Position numbers and translations under genes: made by a program. Below the pieces are notes generated by a model, which worked only from the letters and a program-made list of their open reading frames with translations, was not told the DNA's origin and ran no database searches. This document shows, one piece after another, positions 8,432-16,653 of a DNA stretch of 38,006 nucleotides (position 1 is the first letter of the stretch; each line of letters starts with the position of its first letter). This stretch comes from Acetobacteraceae bacterium. GTDB taxonomy: Bacteria; Pseudomonadota; Alphaproteobacteria; Acetobacterales; Acetobacteraceae. The stretch is taken from contig SHWL01000028.1 of the NCBI GenBank assembly GCA_009693865.1, positions 1 to 38,006 on the forward strand, read 5' to 3'.

Positions 8432-9802
8432 ATGTTCCAAGCCCATCCGGCTACGTTCATGCTAACCCCGTCCCGGCCATCGTCGCGGTACAATCCGAAT
8501 TCTGCCCGTCCCGCGCCGCCCGAATCGGTCACGGCACACATCACCCATATTGGCGCCGACGGCGACGGCATTGGCGTTCATGCCGATGGCTCAACGCTTT
8601 ATGTCCCGCTGACCGTACCAGGCGACATCGTTCGCGTTCGTCCGCTCGCCCGCCGCGGCGAAGGCTGGGCCGCGGAAATTGAAGACATCGAGCACCCGGG
8701 CCCAGGCCGCCGGGAACCAGCCTGCGGGCATTTTGGTGTGTGCGGTGGCTGCACGTCGCAGCATTGGGATGACGCTGCTTACCTCGCATGGAAAACGTCT
8801 CGCCTGACCGAGGCACTGCGCCGCGCGGGTTATGACAACCCCCCCATGGCGCTGATCGTGAGCGGAGTCGCGGGAACGCGGCGCCGAATGGACCTCGCGC
8901 TACGCCGGATTCAAGGCGGCATGGTCGCCGGCTTACATCGCGCCCGCGGCGGCGAGGTCGTCGATATCGAAGAATGTCCCGTTCTGCACGCGACATTGTT
9001 CCGCCTGATCGCGCCATTCCGTGCCTTATCGACCAGCCTCAGCGCGATCCGGCGCGAGGCGTCGCTGGCCGCCAATCTGCTTGATAGCGGTCCCGACCTT
9101 CTGCTTCGCACCGACGGCGAACTGACCCTCCCGGACCGCACCAAACTCATCGCTTTCGCCCACACTCACCGACTTCCAAGAATCTCCTGGGCTTTTGGCA
9201 ACCGGCCAACGGAGGCCGTGTGCATCTTGAACCCACCGGTCATGACGTTCTCGGGCGCGACGGTCGTTCCGCCTCCCGGAGCGTTTCTCCAGGCCACCGT
9301 GGAGGGAGAAGCGGCGATCGTCGCGGCGGTCCTGGACGGTCTGCCCACGAAACGGACCGCCCGGGCCCGGGTGCTGGAACTTTACTCCGGCTGCGGAACG
9401 ATCAGCTTCGCGTTGGCAGAACGGATCAGGGTGCTTGCGATCGAGGGCGACGCGGAGTTGGTGACCTCGTGTCACAACGCGATCAACCAGGCCGGGCTGA
9501 TGGGGAAAGTGGAAATCAATCGCCGCGATCTCGCCCGGCAGCCGTTTTTGGCAAAGGAACTGGCGGCCTTCACGGCGGTGGTTCTCGATCCGCCGCACGC
9601 GGGCGCGGCGGCGCAAATGCCGCATATCGCACAGGCGAAAGTTCCCACCGTGATTTATGTCAGCTGCGATCCCGTGTCCCTGGGCCGCGACGCAACGGAA
9701 CTACACCGCGCGGGATACCGGTTGGAAAAGGTAACCCCGATCGATCAGTTCCTTTGGTCCGCGCGGTTGGAGGCGGTGGCCGTGTTCAGGTTGGGACGAT
9801 AA
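8432..9802 (+). CDS. 23S rRNA (uracil-C5)-methyltransferase, TrmA/RlmC/RlmD family
   Basis: This SAM-dependent RNA methyltransferase makes 5-methyluridine. A TRAM RNA-binding domain covers about residues 33-90 (HITHIGADGDGIGVHADGST). Then come the Fe-S ligand cysteines (CGHFGVCGGC and the later ECPVLH), as in RumA/RlmD. The catalytic part has the SAM motif LELYSGCGTISFALA, the VVLDPPHAGA loop and the nucleophile Cys in IYVSCDPVSLGRD. The 456-residue length is normal. ATG 8432 and ATG 8459 are both possible; neither has a clear Shine-Dalgarno site. Which uridine it modifies cannot be told from the sequence. Confidence 0.88.
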   Translation: MFQAHPATFMLTPSRPSSRYNPNSARPAPPESVTAHITHIGADGDGIGVHADGSTLYVPLTVPGDIVRVRPLARRGEGWAAEIEDIEHPGPGRREPACGHFGVCGGCTSQHWDDAAYLAWKTSRLTEALRRAGYDNPPMALIVSGVAGTRRRMDLALRRIQGGMVAGLHRARGGEVVDIEECPVLHATLFRLIAPFRALSTSLSAIRREASLAANLLDSGPDLLLRTDGELTLPDRTKLIAFAHTHRLPRISWAFGNRPTEAVCILNPPVMTFSGATVVPPPGAFLQATVEGEAAIVAAVLDGLPTKRTARARVLELYSGCGTISFALAERIRVLAIEGDAELVTSCHNAINQAGLMGKVEINRRDLARQPFLAKELAAFTAVVLDPPHAGAAAQMPHIAQAKVPTVIYVSCDPVSLGRDATELHRAGYRLEKVTPIDQFLWSARLEAVAVFRLGR

Positions 9803-10193
9803 AACCGCCCTGACCGTTCCCCCGCGCCATCTCGCGGCGCGCGATCGCGATCCGGCACCCGGGGTTCGCCGCGAGGTTCCCTCCTGGCATGCACGCGTCG
9901 CCGATCGTCAACTCCATGCCGTGCTGACGCGCGACGGCGGCGGCGAGCGCCGGTCCAAGGCCGCTGCCGGGCGTATGCCGGCTCGCCTCGGTCCGGTAGA
10001 ACCGCTTCAGCACGGCGTCGCGCTCCTCCGGCGGAATACCCGGCCCGGAGTCTATCACCTCGATACCGATCATGTCGGCCCGGGCGAAACTCCGTACCGT
10101 GACGACGCTGCCGCATGGGGCAAACTTCAGCGCATTGTTCAAGCGATTCCCGACAGCCGCGAACAGCAGACTCGGGTCGCCGCGCGTCATCAC
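9786..10193 (-). pseudogene. Sensor histidine kinase remnant (HATPase domain only)
   Basis: The 135-residue frame encodes only the catalytic ATP-binding end of a two-component sensor kinase. The N box is GNRLNNALKFAP, the G1 box VIDSGPGIPPEER, the F box RFYRTEASR and the G2 box GSGLGPALAAAVARQHG. No membrane sensor, HAMP or phosphoacceptor His domain is found upstream: the same frame runs back through plausible sequence (PGPDPHAVMTRGDP) but meets a stop near 10306, and no response regulator is nearby. It ends convergently, overlapping the rRNA methyltransferase gene by 17 bases. I take it as a degraded gene end; a stand-alone ATPase domain is less likely. Confidence 0.65.
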
Positions 10194-10360
10194 CGCGTGA
10201 GGATCGGGCCCAGGGATCGGACGTGACGTCGATGAACCATGCGCATCAAGCGGCCCCGTTCCCGCCCGAGGGGAGCCTGTGATCGGGCGAAGCCTGGAAG
10301 AAGTTCAACGAGGACCATCCGGAAGTCATCGGTGACTGATCGCTGACGTCCGAGCCGACC

Positions 10361-10395
10361 AAAACCCGCCGGACATCGAATGTCCGGCGGGTTTT
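10361..10395. terminator. Rho-independent terminator hairpin
   Basis: Perfect 16-bp inverted repeat AAAACCCGCCGGACAT / ATGTCCGGCGGGTTTT with a CGA loop, flanked by A-run on one side and T-run on the other, so it can work in both directions. On the plus strand it follows, after 23 bases, a stop codon (10335-10337) ending a short coding-like tail (EAWKKFNEDHPEVIGD), whose gene body is missing. Confidence 0.85.
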
Positions 10396-10566
10396 GCGTT
10401 CGCGTCCCCGGCGGCTTCCGTGTCGTATACAAAGCGGAATACGGCAACCAGAAAGCCGTCCGCATTTACGATCGCTTAACCTGTTGGTGTCAGAGTGTCC
10501 GTCACGCTCTCCGTCGGGTCAGGTTCCTGGTCCGCCGATGGGCAGAGAATGACAGGGACAGGACGC

Positions 10567-11667
10567 ATGACGCGACTGCCGCCGGCTGATACAATCGCAT
10601 TGTTCCCGCAGGACGTCCTGGGGCTGCTGGATATCGGCGTCGTGCTGCTCGGCCCGGACATGCGTGCCCGGTTCATCAACAAAAGCTACCTGGAAATCTG
10701 GCATGTTCAGCGGGCGCGGTTAGGGCCGTTCCCGCTGTTCCGCGATCTTCTGGCCCAAACCAGGGATTGTTTCCCGCGGGACATGGATGCGCCCGAGATC
10801 GCCGATCATTTGGACAATCAGGCGGCCGCGGTTCGCGCCGGTGCGATCCCTCCCGCCCAAATCAAACTGGCCGGCGGGCGGCACGTGCAGTTCAGTTGTG
10901 CCGTTTGCCCCGATGGCGGGCGCGTACTGACTTACACCGATATTTCTGAGGTGGTGCGGCGTGAGGTCCAGGAGGCCGTGGACCAGATCGACGCCGATCT
11001 GCGATTTGGCAACGAACTCATGGAGAACCACGCGTCCTCGCTGGCCACTCTGGCGGAGGCGGCGGACGAAAGCGCCCGCTCGGTAGAGGCCGCGAGGCTG
11101 GAACTCGAACGTGAAATCGCCGAACGCCGTGAGTTGGAGGCGCGGTTACGCCATATGGCGACGACGGATGGGCTGACCGGCGCGTTGAATCGAGCGGCGT
11201 TTCTTGCGGGCGGGCAGACGGAACTCGATCGGGCGCGCGACTCCGGTCACGCGCTCGCGCTGCTGATGATCGACGTCGATCACTTCAAGGCGGTGAACGA
11301 CCGGTATGGCCACCCCGGCGGCGACCTCGCGCTGCGGCATCTGGTCACGACGCTGCGCTCCGAGGTGCGGGGGAGCGACCTGCTGGGACGATTGGGCGGC
11401 GAGGAATTCTCCCTCGTGCTGCCCGCCACATCGCCCGAGGAGGCGGAGCGTGTGGCCGAGCGGCTTGTGGCCCGGGTCGCCCGGACCCCGGTGCCCTTTG
11501 GCGATAGGCTCATTCATATGACGATCAGTGTCGGTCTGGCGATCGCGGACAAGCAGGAATACTCCATCGAGCAGATTACCGGGCGCGCCGATACCGCGCT
11601 GTACCGTGCCAAGGGCGGCGGGCGAAATCGCATGGTGGTCGATCGGCGCGCGGAGGTGGTTTTCTGA
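10567..11667 (+). CDS. Diguanylate cyclase with N-terminal PAS-like domain
   Basis: This enzyme makes the second messenger cyclic di-GMP from two GTP. The 366-residue protein has a PAS-like sensor region (about residues 15-130, DIGVVLLGPDMRARFINKSY to VLTYTDISEV), a coiled-coil linker with heptad-like Leu/Glu/Ala (about 135-197, ending ERRELEARLRHMATTD), and a GGDEF domain from about 200. The active-site signature GGEEF (277-281) is intact, and RGSD five residues upstream is a canonical inhibitory I-site, so product feedback is expected. There is no signal peptide or membrane segment. ATG 10567 is chosen for its AGGA upstream; ATG 10549 and GTG 10495 are possible. It stands alone after the terminator at 10361. 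Confidence 0.88.
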   Translation: MTRLPPADTIALFPQDVLGLLDIGVVLLGPDMRARFINKSYLEIWHVQRARLGPFPLFRDLLAQTRDCFPRDMDAPEIADHLDNQAAAVRAGAIPPAQIKLAGGRHVQFSCAVCPDGGRVLTYTDISEVVRREVQEAVDQIDADLRFGNELMENHASSLATLAEAADESARSVEAARLELEREIAERRELEARLRHMATTDGLTGALNRAAFLAGGQTELDRARDSGHALALLMIDVDHFKAVNDRYGHPGGDLALRHLVTTLRSEVRGSDLLGRLGGEEFSLVLPATSPEEAERVAERLVARVARTPVPFGDRLIHMTISVGLAIADKQEYSIEQITGRADTALYRAKGGGRNRMVVDRRAEVVF

Positions 11668-11691
11668 TATCCCGGGCATCGATGAACCTGG

Positions 11692-12255
11692 TCAATGGTG
11701 GGGATCGCCGCCTCGCGCCAACATCAGGTGGTGCGCCTGGTGGTGCATTCCGCGAGTCATGGCGCCAATAAACCCGAGAGCGCGCAATTTTCCGGCATCT
11801 TTGACCGGGGTTCTGACGGTGATGGCTGCTCCGCTCTCCGTCGGGATCGCGGCGAATTGCCAGCCATCGACACCATTCATCGTCGCGGCATGCGCCATCG
11901 TCATGCGCCTGATCGACTCTCGTACCGCTTCAACGCCCGCCACGTTGAATTTGATCCCGCCTTCGATGTCCTCGTTCGTTACGTCGGTGCGGAGCGTGAC
12001 ATTGTCCATATCGATCAAATGCTGGCGGAGCGCCTCGATGTTCACGCGGTTCCAGTCGGTCGCGGGGTCTGCTTCCAAAATCTCGACGATTTCCTGAATG
12101 GCGGCGAAGGCGGCCTGACCCGGCTGGCTCGGTGGTATCGTACTTCCGCGACTGGCGGTGGGGTCCGATGTCCCGCCGTGGCGATGGTTGTGCGCGGGCT
12201 GAGCGGAAGCCCCCGCGGTTATCAGCAGGACGAGAAGAAAAGCGGTGAGTCGCAT
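11692..12255 (-). CDS. Exported His-rich hypothetical protein
   Basis: A 187-residue protein with a Sec signal peptide (MRLTAFLLVLLITAGASAQP, cleavage likely after ASA) and a His-rich segment right after it (HNHRHGG), plus a His/Met-rich C-terminus (TRGMHHQAHHLMLARGGDPHH) that could bind metal. The middle part is predicted helical (EIVEILEADPATDWNRVNIE, ALRQHLIDMDNVT). I do not recognise a named family. ATG 12255 has a strong AAGGAGG five bases upstream, which fixes the start. It is divergent from the Crp-type regulator and shares a 75-base intergenic region with it, so it may be a target of that regulator (inference). Confidence 0.7.
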   Translation of the reverse strand: MRLTAFLLVLLITAGASAQPAHNHRHGGTSDPTASRGSTIPPSQPGQAAFAAIQEIVEILEADPATDWNRVNIEALRQHLIDMDNVTLRTDVTNEDIEGGIKFNVAGVEAVRESIRRMTMAHAATMNGVDGWQFAAIPTESGAAITVRTPVKDAGKLRALGFIGAMTRGMHHQAHHLMLARGGDPHH

Positions 12256-12304
12256 GATGGCCTCCTTGACCGGATTGCGTCTTGCCATCCCGCGACGTCG
12301 CCTG

Positions 12305-12322
12305 ACATGATCGTTATCATGT
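12305..12322. promoter_or_regulatory. Candidate Crp/Fnr-type operator (ACATGAT-N4-ATCATGT)
   Basis: A perfect palindrome with 7-base arms around CGTT lies in the divergent intergenic region, 8 bases before the preferred start of the Crp/Fnr-type gene. Its core TGAT-N4-ATCA matches the half-site and spacing of FNR-type sites, so it is a natural autoregulatory operator candidate that might also control the exported protein gene. Confidence 0.55.
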
Positions 12323-12330
12323 TATCGGCA

Positions 12331-12858
12331 ATGGAAACCGGCCTGCGCGCCATGCCCTCGCGCACGCATGTCTTTGGGCCGGGCCGCCATTTGTTTCATC
12401 TTGGCGACCCCGTGGAGGTCGTCCATTGGGTCCAATCCGGCATGGTTCTGCTGGCCCGGCACCAGCAAGACGGCTCACCGTTGGTGCTGCAAAAGGCTGG
12501 TCCGGGATCGATCCTGGCGGAAGCTTCCATCTATGCGGACGCATATCACTGCGACGCGATCGCCTCCGCGCCCACGCGCACACTCGCCTTCGCCAAAGCC
12601 GAATTCATTGAGCATCTTCGCACCCGTCCCGCCTTTGCCGAGGCCTGGGCCCAGTACCTCGCGCACGAACTGCTGAGAACCCGGCGGCAGGCGGAAATTC
12701 TTTCGCTCAAGACAGTCGCCAAACGATTGGATGCCTGGATCGCGTGGCGCGACGGTGGCCCGCCTCGCAAAGGGGAAGGCATCACGATCGCCGCCGAAAT
12801 CGGTGTCAGCCCCGAGGCGCTTTACCGGGAGATCGCGAGACGGCGCGCCGTGTCCTGA
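12331..12858 (+). CDS. Crp/Fnr family transcriptional regulator
   Basis: A 175-residue regulator with an N-terminal cyclic-nucleotide-binding-like beta-roll (HVFGPGRHLFHLGDPVEVVH, then VQSGMVLLARHQQDGSPLVL and GPGSILAEASIYADAYHCDA), a dimer helix (EHLRTRPAFAEAWAQYLAHE) and a C-terminal winged helix (GITIAAEIGVSPEALYREIA). There is one Cys only, so it is not an Fe-S FNR; the cAMP-binding residues of Crp are not obvious either, leaving the signal unknown. Upstream ATGs at 12307 and 12319 fall inside the palindrome at 12305-12322, so I prefer ATG 12331. It heads the plus-strand run continuing with the Nudix gene 49 bases on. Confidence 0.82.
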   Translation: METGLRAMPSRTHVFGPGRHLFHLGDPVEVVHWVQSGMVLLARHQQDGSPLVLQKAGPGSILAEASIYADAYHCDAIASAPTRTLAFAKAEFIEHLRTRPAFAEAWAQYLAHELLRTRRQAEILSLKTVAKRLDAWIAWRDGGPPRKGEGITIAAEIGVSPEALYREIARRRAVS

Positions 12859-12907
12859 CGCGGCCGCCGCTGTTCGCCGCCGGTTCAGGACCGTGTATAC
12901 GTCCCAC

Positions 12908-13555
12908 ATGCCCGCTCGAACGCCTCGCCCCATTCCCGCGCATCCTGACGCGATCGTCGAGTCCCAGGAACGTGCCTGGTCCGGCCGTTACGCGGTCGAT
13001 GTCGTCCGCTTCCGTCACCGTCGCTTCGATGGCGCGATGTCGGATGTTCGCGCCTGGGAACTCTGGCGCCGGGGCCGCGCCGTCGCCATGGTTCCATACG
13101 ACCCCGTCACGGACTGCGTGGTGCTGATCGAGCAGTTTCGTTTCCCCGCCCTCGCCGCCGGGATCGATCCGGTGCTGGTCGAACTCCCCGCTGGGCTGAT
13201 TGAGGACGGCGAGGACCCCGAGCTCGCCATGCATCGCGAGCTGCACGAAGAAATGCGGCTGGAAGCCGATCGCCTCGAAAAAATCGGCACCTATCTGCTG
13301 ACCGCCGGTGCCTCCGACGAATTGCTGGACCTGTATATCGGCCGTGTCGTCGCGCCCACCGCCGGGCCTGACGGCATCGCGGGACATGCCGGGGCCGAAG
13401 CTGAGGGCGAGGACATCCGCGTCCGCGTTTGGCCCGCCGACAAGGCGATCGCGCTCGCGTTGTCCGGCGCGGTGCCGAACAGCGTCACGACGATCGGTCT
13501 GTTATGGCTGGCCGCGAAACGAGACATTCTTCGAAAGCAATGGAGCGAACCGTGA
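12908..13555 (+). CDS. Nudix hydrolase, ADP-ribose pyrophosphatase-like
   Basis: A 215-residue Nudix enzyme, probably hydrolysing ADP-ribose or a similar nucleoside diphosphate sugar. The Nudix box spans G96 to L118 (GLIEDGEDPELAMHRELHEE...) and keeps the metal-binding RE-x-x-EE residues, but the Gly near its end is Arg117. The following TAGASDELLDLYIGRVV resembles the loop of ADP-ribose pyrophosphatases, and the preceding VLIEQFRFPALAAG and VELPAGLI are typical of that subfamily. The next gene begins in its stop codon (GTGA at 13552), indicating co-translation. Confidence 0.85.
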   Translation: MPARTPRPIPAHPDAIVESQERAWSGRYAVDVVRFRHRRFDGAMSDVRAWELWRRGRAVAMVPYDPVTDCVVLIEQFRFPALAAGIDPVLVELPAGLIEDGEDPELAMHRELHEEMRLEADRLEKIGTYLLTAGASDELLDLYIGRVVAPTAGPDGIAGHAGAEAEGEDIRVRVWPADKAIALALSGAVPNSVTTIGLLWLAAKRDILRKQWSEP

Positions 13556-14874
13556 TCAGAGACGCCCAGGAGCAGGCTGTTACGGGGGCGACGGCGGAGT
13601 CTGTCGCGCTGTACGATCAGGCCGTCCGTGCCTTCAACCTCGTCTGTGGCGACACGCTGCGTTTGTTCGATGCGGCGCGGCAGGCCTCACCCGGCTTCGT
13701 AATGGCGCATCTTGCAAAAGCCTGGGCTTTTGCTCTGGCTCGCGACCCTGGCCTTACGGCGCAGGTCCGGACGCTGATCGAGACGGCCGCGCCGTTGGCG
13801 ATGAACGAACGGGAAAGCGCGCACCTGGCGGCGTTGCGGCATGTGGCGGACGGTGCGCTGCATGACGCGGTGCTGGTTCTGGATCGCCATTTGATGCGGT
13901 ACCCGTTCGATATGGTGGCGCATCAGGTCGCCCTCTTGCTCGACCTGTTGCAGGGGCGGGTCCGATGGATGCGGGACCGGACAGCGCGCGCTTTGCGGGT
14001 CTGGTCGCCGGACATGCCGGGTTATCCGGTGTTGCGCGCGTTGCATGCGTTCGGGTTGGAGGAAAATGGCGATTACGCCCGCGCCGAGGCCGAATCTCGC
14101 GCCGCCCTGGAAGGTGAGCCGCTGATGCATTGGCCGCATCACACCGTCAGCCATGTCATGGAAATGACCGGCCGACCGGAAGATGGGCTTGGCTGGATGC
14201 TGGCGCGCGAGGCGTCGTGGTCGACGAAAGGCCACGCCAATCAGGCGCATATCTGGTGGCACCGCGCGTTGTTTCATATCGAGCTGGGGCAATACGATGA
14301 GGCCTTGGCCCTTTACGACGGGCCAATCCGCGCGACGCAACGGCCGATCGGGGTCAGCCTCACCAATGCCTCGGCGTTGCTATGGCGGCTTTCGACAATT
14401 GGCCACGACGTCGGGGACAGATGGCGGGACGTGCTGACGACGTGGGATGGCCATGCCGATGGCCGCCACGGTGTGTTCAACGACCTGCACGCGGCGATGG
14501 CGGAACTGGGCGCGGGCGAGGCGGCGGCGACCGAACAGCGCCTGACCGCGATGCGCGACACCGCCGAGAGCGATAATCCAGCGGCCGCGACATACCGTGA
14601 GGCGGGGGTGCCGCTGGTCGAGGGGTTGCTGGCGTTCCATCGCGGGGCTTACGAGCAGGCGGTCGCGACGCTGGTTTCCGCGCGATTCGAGCTGTGGCGG
14701 ATCGGCGGCAGCCACGCGCAGCGCGATGTCGTCGACTGGACTCTGACCGAGGCCGCGATCCGCGGCGGACTCCGCGATACCGCCTTGTCGCTGGCGCATG
14801 AGCGGCTGGCAGCTCGCCCGCGCGATCATGTGAACCGGCTGTTCCTGAGCCGCGCCGAAGGGATCGCCGCATGA
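13552..14874 (+). CDS. TTC38-like tetratricopeptide repeat protein
   Basis: A 440-residue helical-repeat protein resembling the TTC38 family, widespread but of unknown role. It contains repeated TPR-like helices: [78 protein letters not shown] and [20 protein letters not shown]. The conserved family segment [20 protein letters not shown] with clustered His is present. No signal peptide or catalytic motif is evident. GTG 13552 overlaps the Nudix stop and has GGAG 6 bases upstream; ATG 13540 is an alternative. Its stop codon overlaps the ATG of the left copy of a 17-bp repeat that duplicates the start of alaX. Confidence 0.8.
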   Translation: MIRDAQEQAVTGATAESVALYDQAVRAFNLVCGDTLRLFDAARQASPGFVMAHLAKAWAFALARDPGLTAQVRTLIETAAPLAMNERESAHLAALRHVADGALHDAVLVLDRHLMRYPFDMVAHQVALLLDLLQGRVRWMRDRTARALRVWSPDMPGYPVLRALHAFGLEENGDYARAEAESRAALEGEPLMHWPHHTVSHVMEMTGRPEDGLGWMLAREASWSTKGHANQAHIWWHRALFHIELGQYDEALALYDGPIRATQRPIGVSLTNASALLWRLSTIGHDVGDRWRDVLTTWDGHADGRHGVFNDLHAAMAELGAGEAAATEQRLTAMRDTAESDNPAAATYREAGVPLVEGLLAFHRGAYEQAVATLVSARFELWRIGGSHAQRDVVDWTLTEAAIRGGLRDTALSLAHERLAARPRDHVNRLFLSRAEGIAA

Positions 14875-14886
14875 CCGAGCGTTTGT
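14870..14886 (+). repeat. Left copy of 17-bp direct repeat bracketing the ATPase-nuclease module
   Basis: CATGACCGAGCGTTTGT is identical to 16637-16653, where it forms the start of alaX. Here its ATG overlaps the stop of the TPR gene (ATGA) and would encode MTERL before reading into unrelated sequence and a stop 26 codons on (14946-14948). Upstream, GGAT is also shared at the same distance from both ATGs. Confidence 0.85.
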
Positions 14887-15034
14887 CCACGAGCGCATTT
14901 CGCGGTCCTGGAGGATGTATGACGGCCCCTTCCTGGGCCGGGTTCTGATATACGATGCGAATCGTCCGAACGGCGTGCTCGGTTCGACCCATGGTCATTG
15001 TTCGCGATTCCGGCATAACACCCGGGAGGCAATC

Positions 15035-16084
15035 TTGCTCAAGCGGATGACCGTCAGGAATCTGACAGTGTTTCCCGAGGTGGATTGTCAGTTCGGCCGG
15101 AATCTGAACGTTGTTGTCGGCGAAAACGGTACTGGCAAGACCCACTTGTTGAAGATGGCGTACTCCGTGCTGGCGGCGAGTTGGGAAGAAAGCCGTAAGC
15201 CGAATGCCGCGGCGCCGACCAAAGCGTTGCTTCAGTCACGGCTGGCCGAAAAGCTGATCAATGTCTTCCGTCCCGAGCATTTGGGACGCCTTGTCAGCCG
15301 CCAGCGTGGGCGCGCGAGGTGCGATATTGCTGTCGAGTGCGAGCCTGAAGAGGCGAATGTCTCATTCAGCTTCGGAACCATCAGCAAGCGAGAAGTCGCC
15401 ATCGAGAAATTGCCGGAACGTTGGATCGAAGTATCTCCGGCCTGGTTTCCGACCCGTGAATTATTGACGATCTATCCGAATTTCGCGTCGATTTATGAAA
15501 GCCGCTACCTGGAGTATGAGGAAACGTGGCGGGACACCTGCCGGCTTTTGGGCGAACCGCTCCGGCGTGGTCCGCGCGACCACATTGCCGATACCCTGTT
15601 GGTGCCTTTGGAAGACGCGATGGACGGCAAGCTCGTTCTGGAAAACAACGGAAGATTTTATCTCAACGGCTCAAAAGGCAACATTGAAATATCCTTGGTC
15701 GCGGAAGGCTTGCGCAAATTCGGTATGCTTGCCCGCCTGATCTCCAATGGCACATTGCTCAATAACTGCTATCTGTTCTGGGACGAACCGGAGGCAAATC
15801 TCAATCCGCGCCTGGTCGCGAAACTCGCGGACGCGATTGTCGGTCTGAGTGTGGTGGGGGTCCAGGTGTTCATCGCGACTCATAGTCTGTTTTTGCTCCG
15901 AGAGTTTGAAATGCTCCTGGGCTCGCGAAACCATGAGGCCTACGATGCACGCTTTTTTGGTCTCCATGCGGAGAAGGATGGCGTTCGTATCGATCAAGGC
16001 TCTTCCATTGACGACGTTGGCGATATCGGTTCGCTCGACGAAGAACTGGCCCAGTCGGATCGATATATGAACAGTGAGATTTGA
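15035..16084 (+). CDS. AAA_21/ABC-type ATPase of a putative two-gene defence module
   Basis: A 349-residue ATPase of the OLD/RecF-like ABC class, with no membrane domain. Walker A is GENGTGKT (residues 29-36), a signature-like [17 protein letters not shown] lies near 220-236, Walker B with the catalytic Glu is [14 protein letters not shown] (D250, E251), and the H-loop is IATHSLFLL (His283). The start is set at TTG 15035 by a GGGAGG site at 15024-15029; ATG 15047 is an alternative, and the frame open from 14915 lacks support. The gene ends 2 bases before the nuclease-like gene, so the two are coupled. Base composition seems lower in GC than the neighbours (30 of 60 in 15661-15720). Together with its partner it resembles ATPase-plus-nuclease anti-phage systems; function is inferred. 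Confidence 0.85.
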   Translation: MLKRMTVRNLTVFPEVDCQFGRNLNVVVGENGTGKTHLLKMAYSVLAASWEESRKPNAAAPTKALLQSRLAEKLINVFRPEHLGRLVSRQRGRARCDIAVECEPEEANVSFSFGTISKREVAIEKLPERWIEVSPAWFPTRELLTIYPNFASIYESRYLEYEETWRDTCRLLGEPLRRGPRDHIADTLLVPLEDAMDGKLVLENNGRFYLNGSKGNIEISLVAEGLRKFGMLARLISNGTLLNNCYLFWDEPEANLNPRLVAKLADAIVGLSVVGVQVFIATHSLFLLREFEMLLGSRNHEAYDARFFGLHAEKDGVRIDQGSSIDDVGDIGSLDEELAQSDRYMNSEI

Positions 16085-16086
16085 AC

Positions 16087-16614
16087 ATGCCGCGAGTCAA
16101 CGTGGATGGCCTGATTTTTGAATTTCACGATATTTGGACGGTCAGCAAATACGATGAGTGGCGGTTTTACCGGGACAGACTGATCCCCACGGGGAATGAT
16201 TTGAAAGCTGTCGATCTTCTTGCGATCGGTCCTGATCGGGCGGGATGGCTGATCGAGGTCAAGGACTATACGAAGATGGAAATCGGACGGGAAGATCGGC
16301 CCCCGGCAAGCGATCTCGCGCGGTTCGTTGCCCGCAAGATCTTCGATACGTTGGCGGCGATCCTGTTGGCGAGTATGAGCGCATCCGACGGCCGCGAAAA
16401 GAGCGTGGCCTTGTCGATGACGAACGCCACCAGGCTGAGGGTTGTTTTGCATCTTGAACAACCGGCAAGGAAATCTTCCGTATGGTCACGGACAATCGAC
16501 CCCGCGAACATTCATCAGAAATTGAGGCGTCTATTGAAACCAGTCGATCCCCGGGTCATCGTCGCGAGCATGAGACAGATGGGTCGCTGCGACTGGGACG
16601 TCGTCCGCCCATAA
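16087..16614 (+). CDS. PD-(D/E)XK nuclease-like protein, partner of the ATPase
   Basis: A 175-residue protein with a restriction-endonuclease-like signature: Asp43 in LKAVDLLAIGPD and Glu57-Val-Lys59 in WLIEVKDY, the D-x(n)-ExK arrangement of PD-(D/E)XK nucleases. An aromatic N-terminus (VSKYDEWRFYRDRL) precedes it; a helical stretch (LARFVARKIFDTLAAILLAS), a strand (ATRLRVVLHLEQP) and a C-terminal helix (PANIHQKLRRLLKPVDP) follow. No named domain is recognised beyond the nuclease core. ATG 16087, with GAG 8 bases before, lies 2 bases after the ATPase stop. DNA cleavage is an inference from the motif; another role such as sensing is possible. Confidence 0.7.
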   Translation: MPRVNVDGLIFEFHDIWTVSKYDEWRFYRDRLIPTGNDLKAVDLLAIGPDRAGWLIEVKDYTKMEIGREDRPPASDLARFVARKIFDTLAAILLASMSASDGREKSVALSMTNATRLRVVLHLEQPARKSSVWSRTIDPANIHQKLRRLLKPVDPRVIVASMRQMGRCDWDVVRP

Positions 16615-16636
16615 CCGCACGCGGAAAGGATGACTA

Positions 16637-16653
16637 CATGACCGAGCGTTTGT
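16637..16653 (+). repeat. Right copy of 17-bp direct repeat, at the start of alaX
   Basis: Identical to 14870-14886. Here the ATG is preceded by AAGGA seven bases upstream, supplied by the inserted DNA, so it serves as the working start of alaX. Confidence 0.85.

Noticed and set aside
14915-15034. Upstream extension of the ATPase from ATG 14915
   Set aside because: GGAGG precedes it, but the added 40 residues are unlike ATPase N-termini and lie in the insert's left flank; TTG 15035 has GGGAGG and starts directly at the first beta strand.
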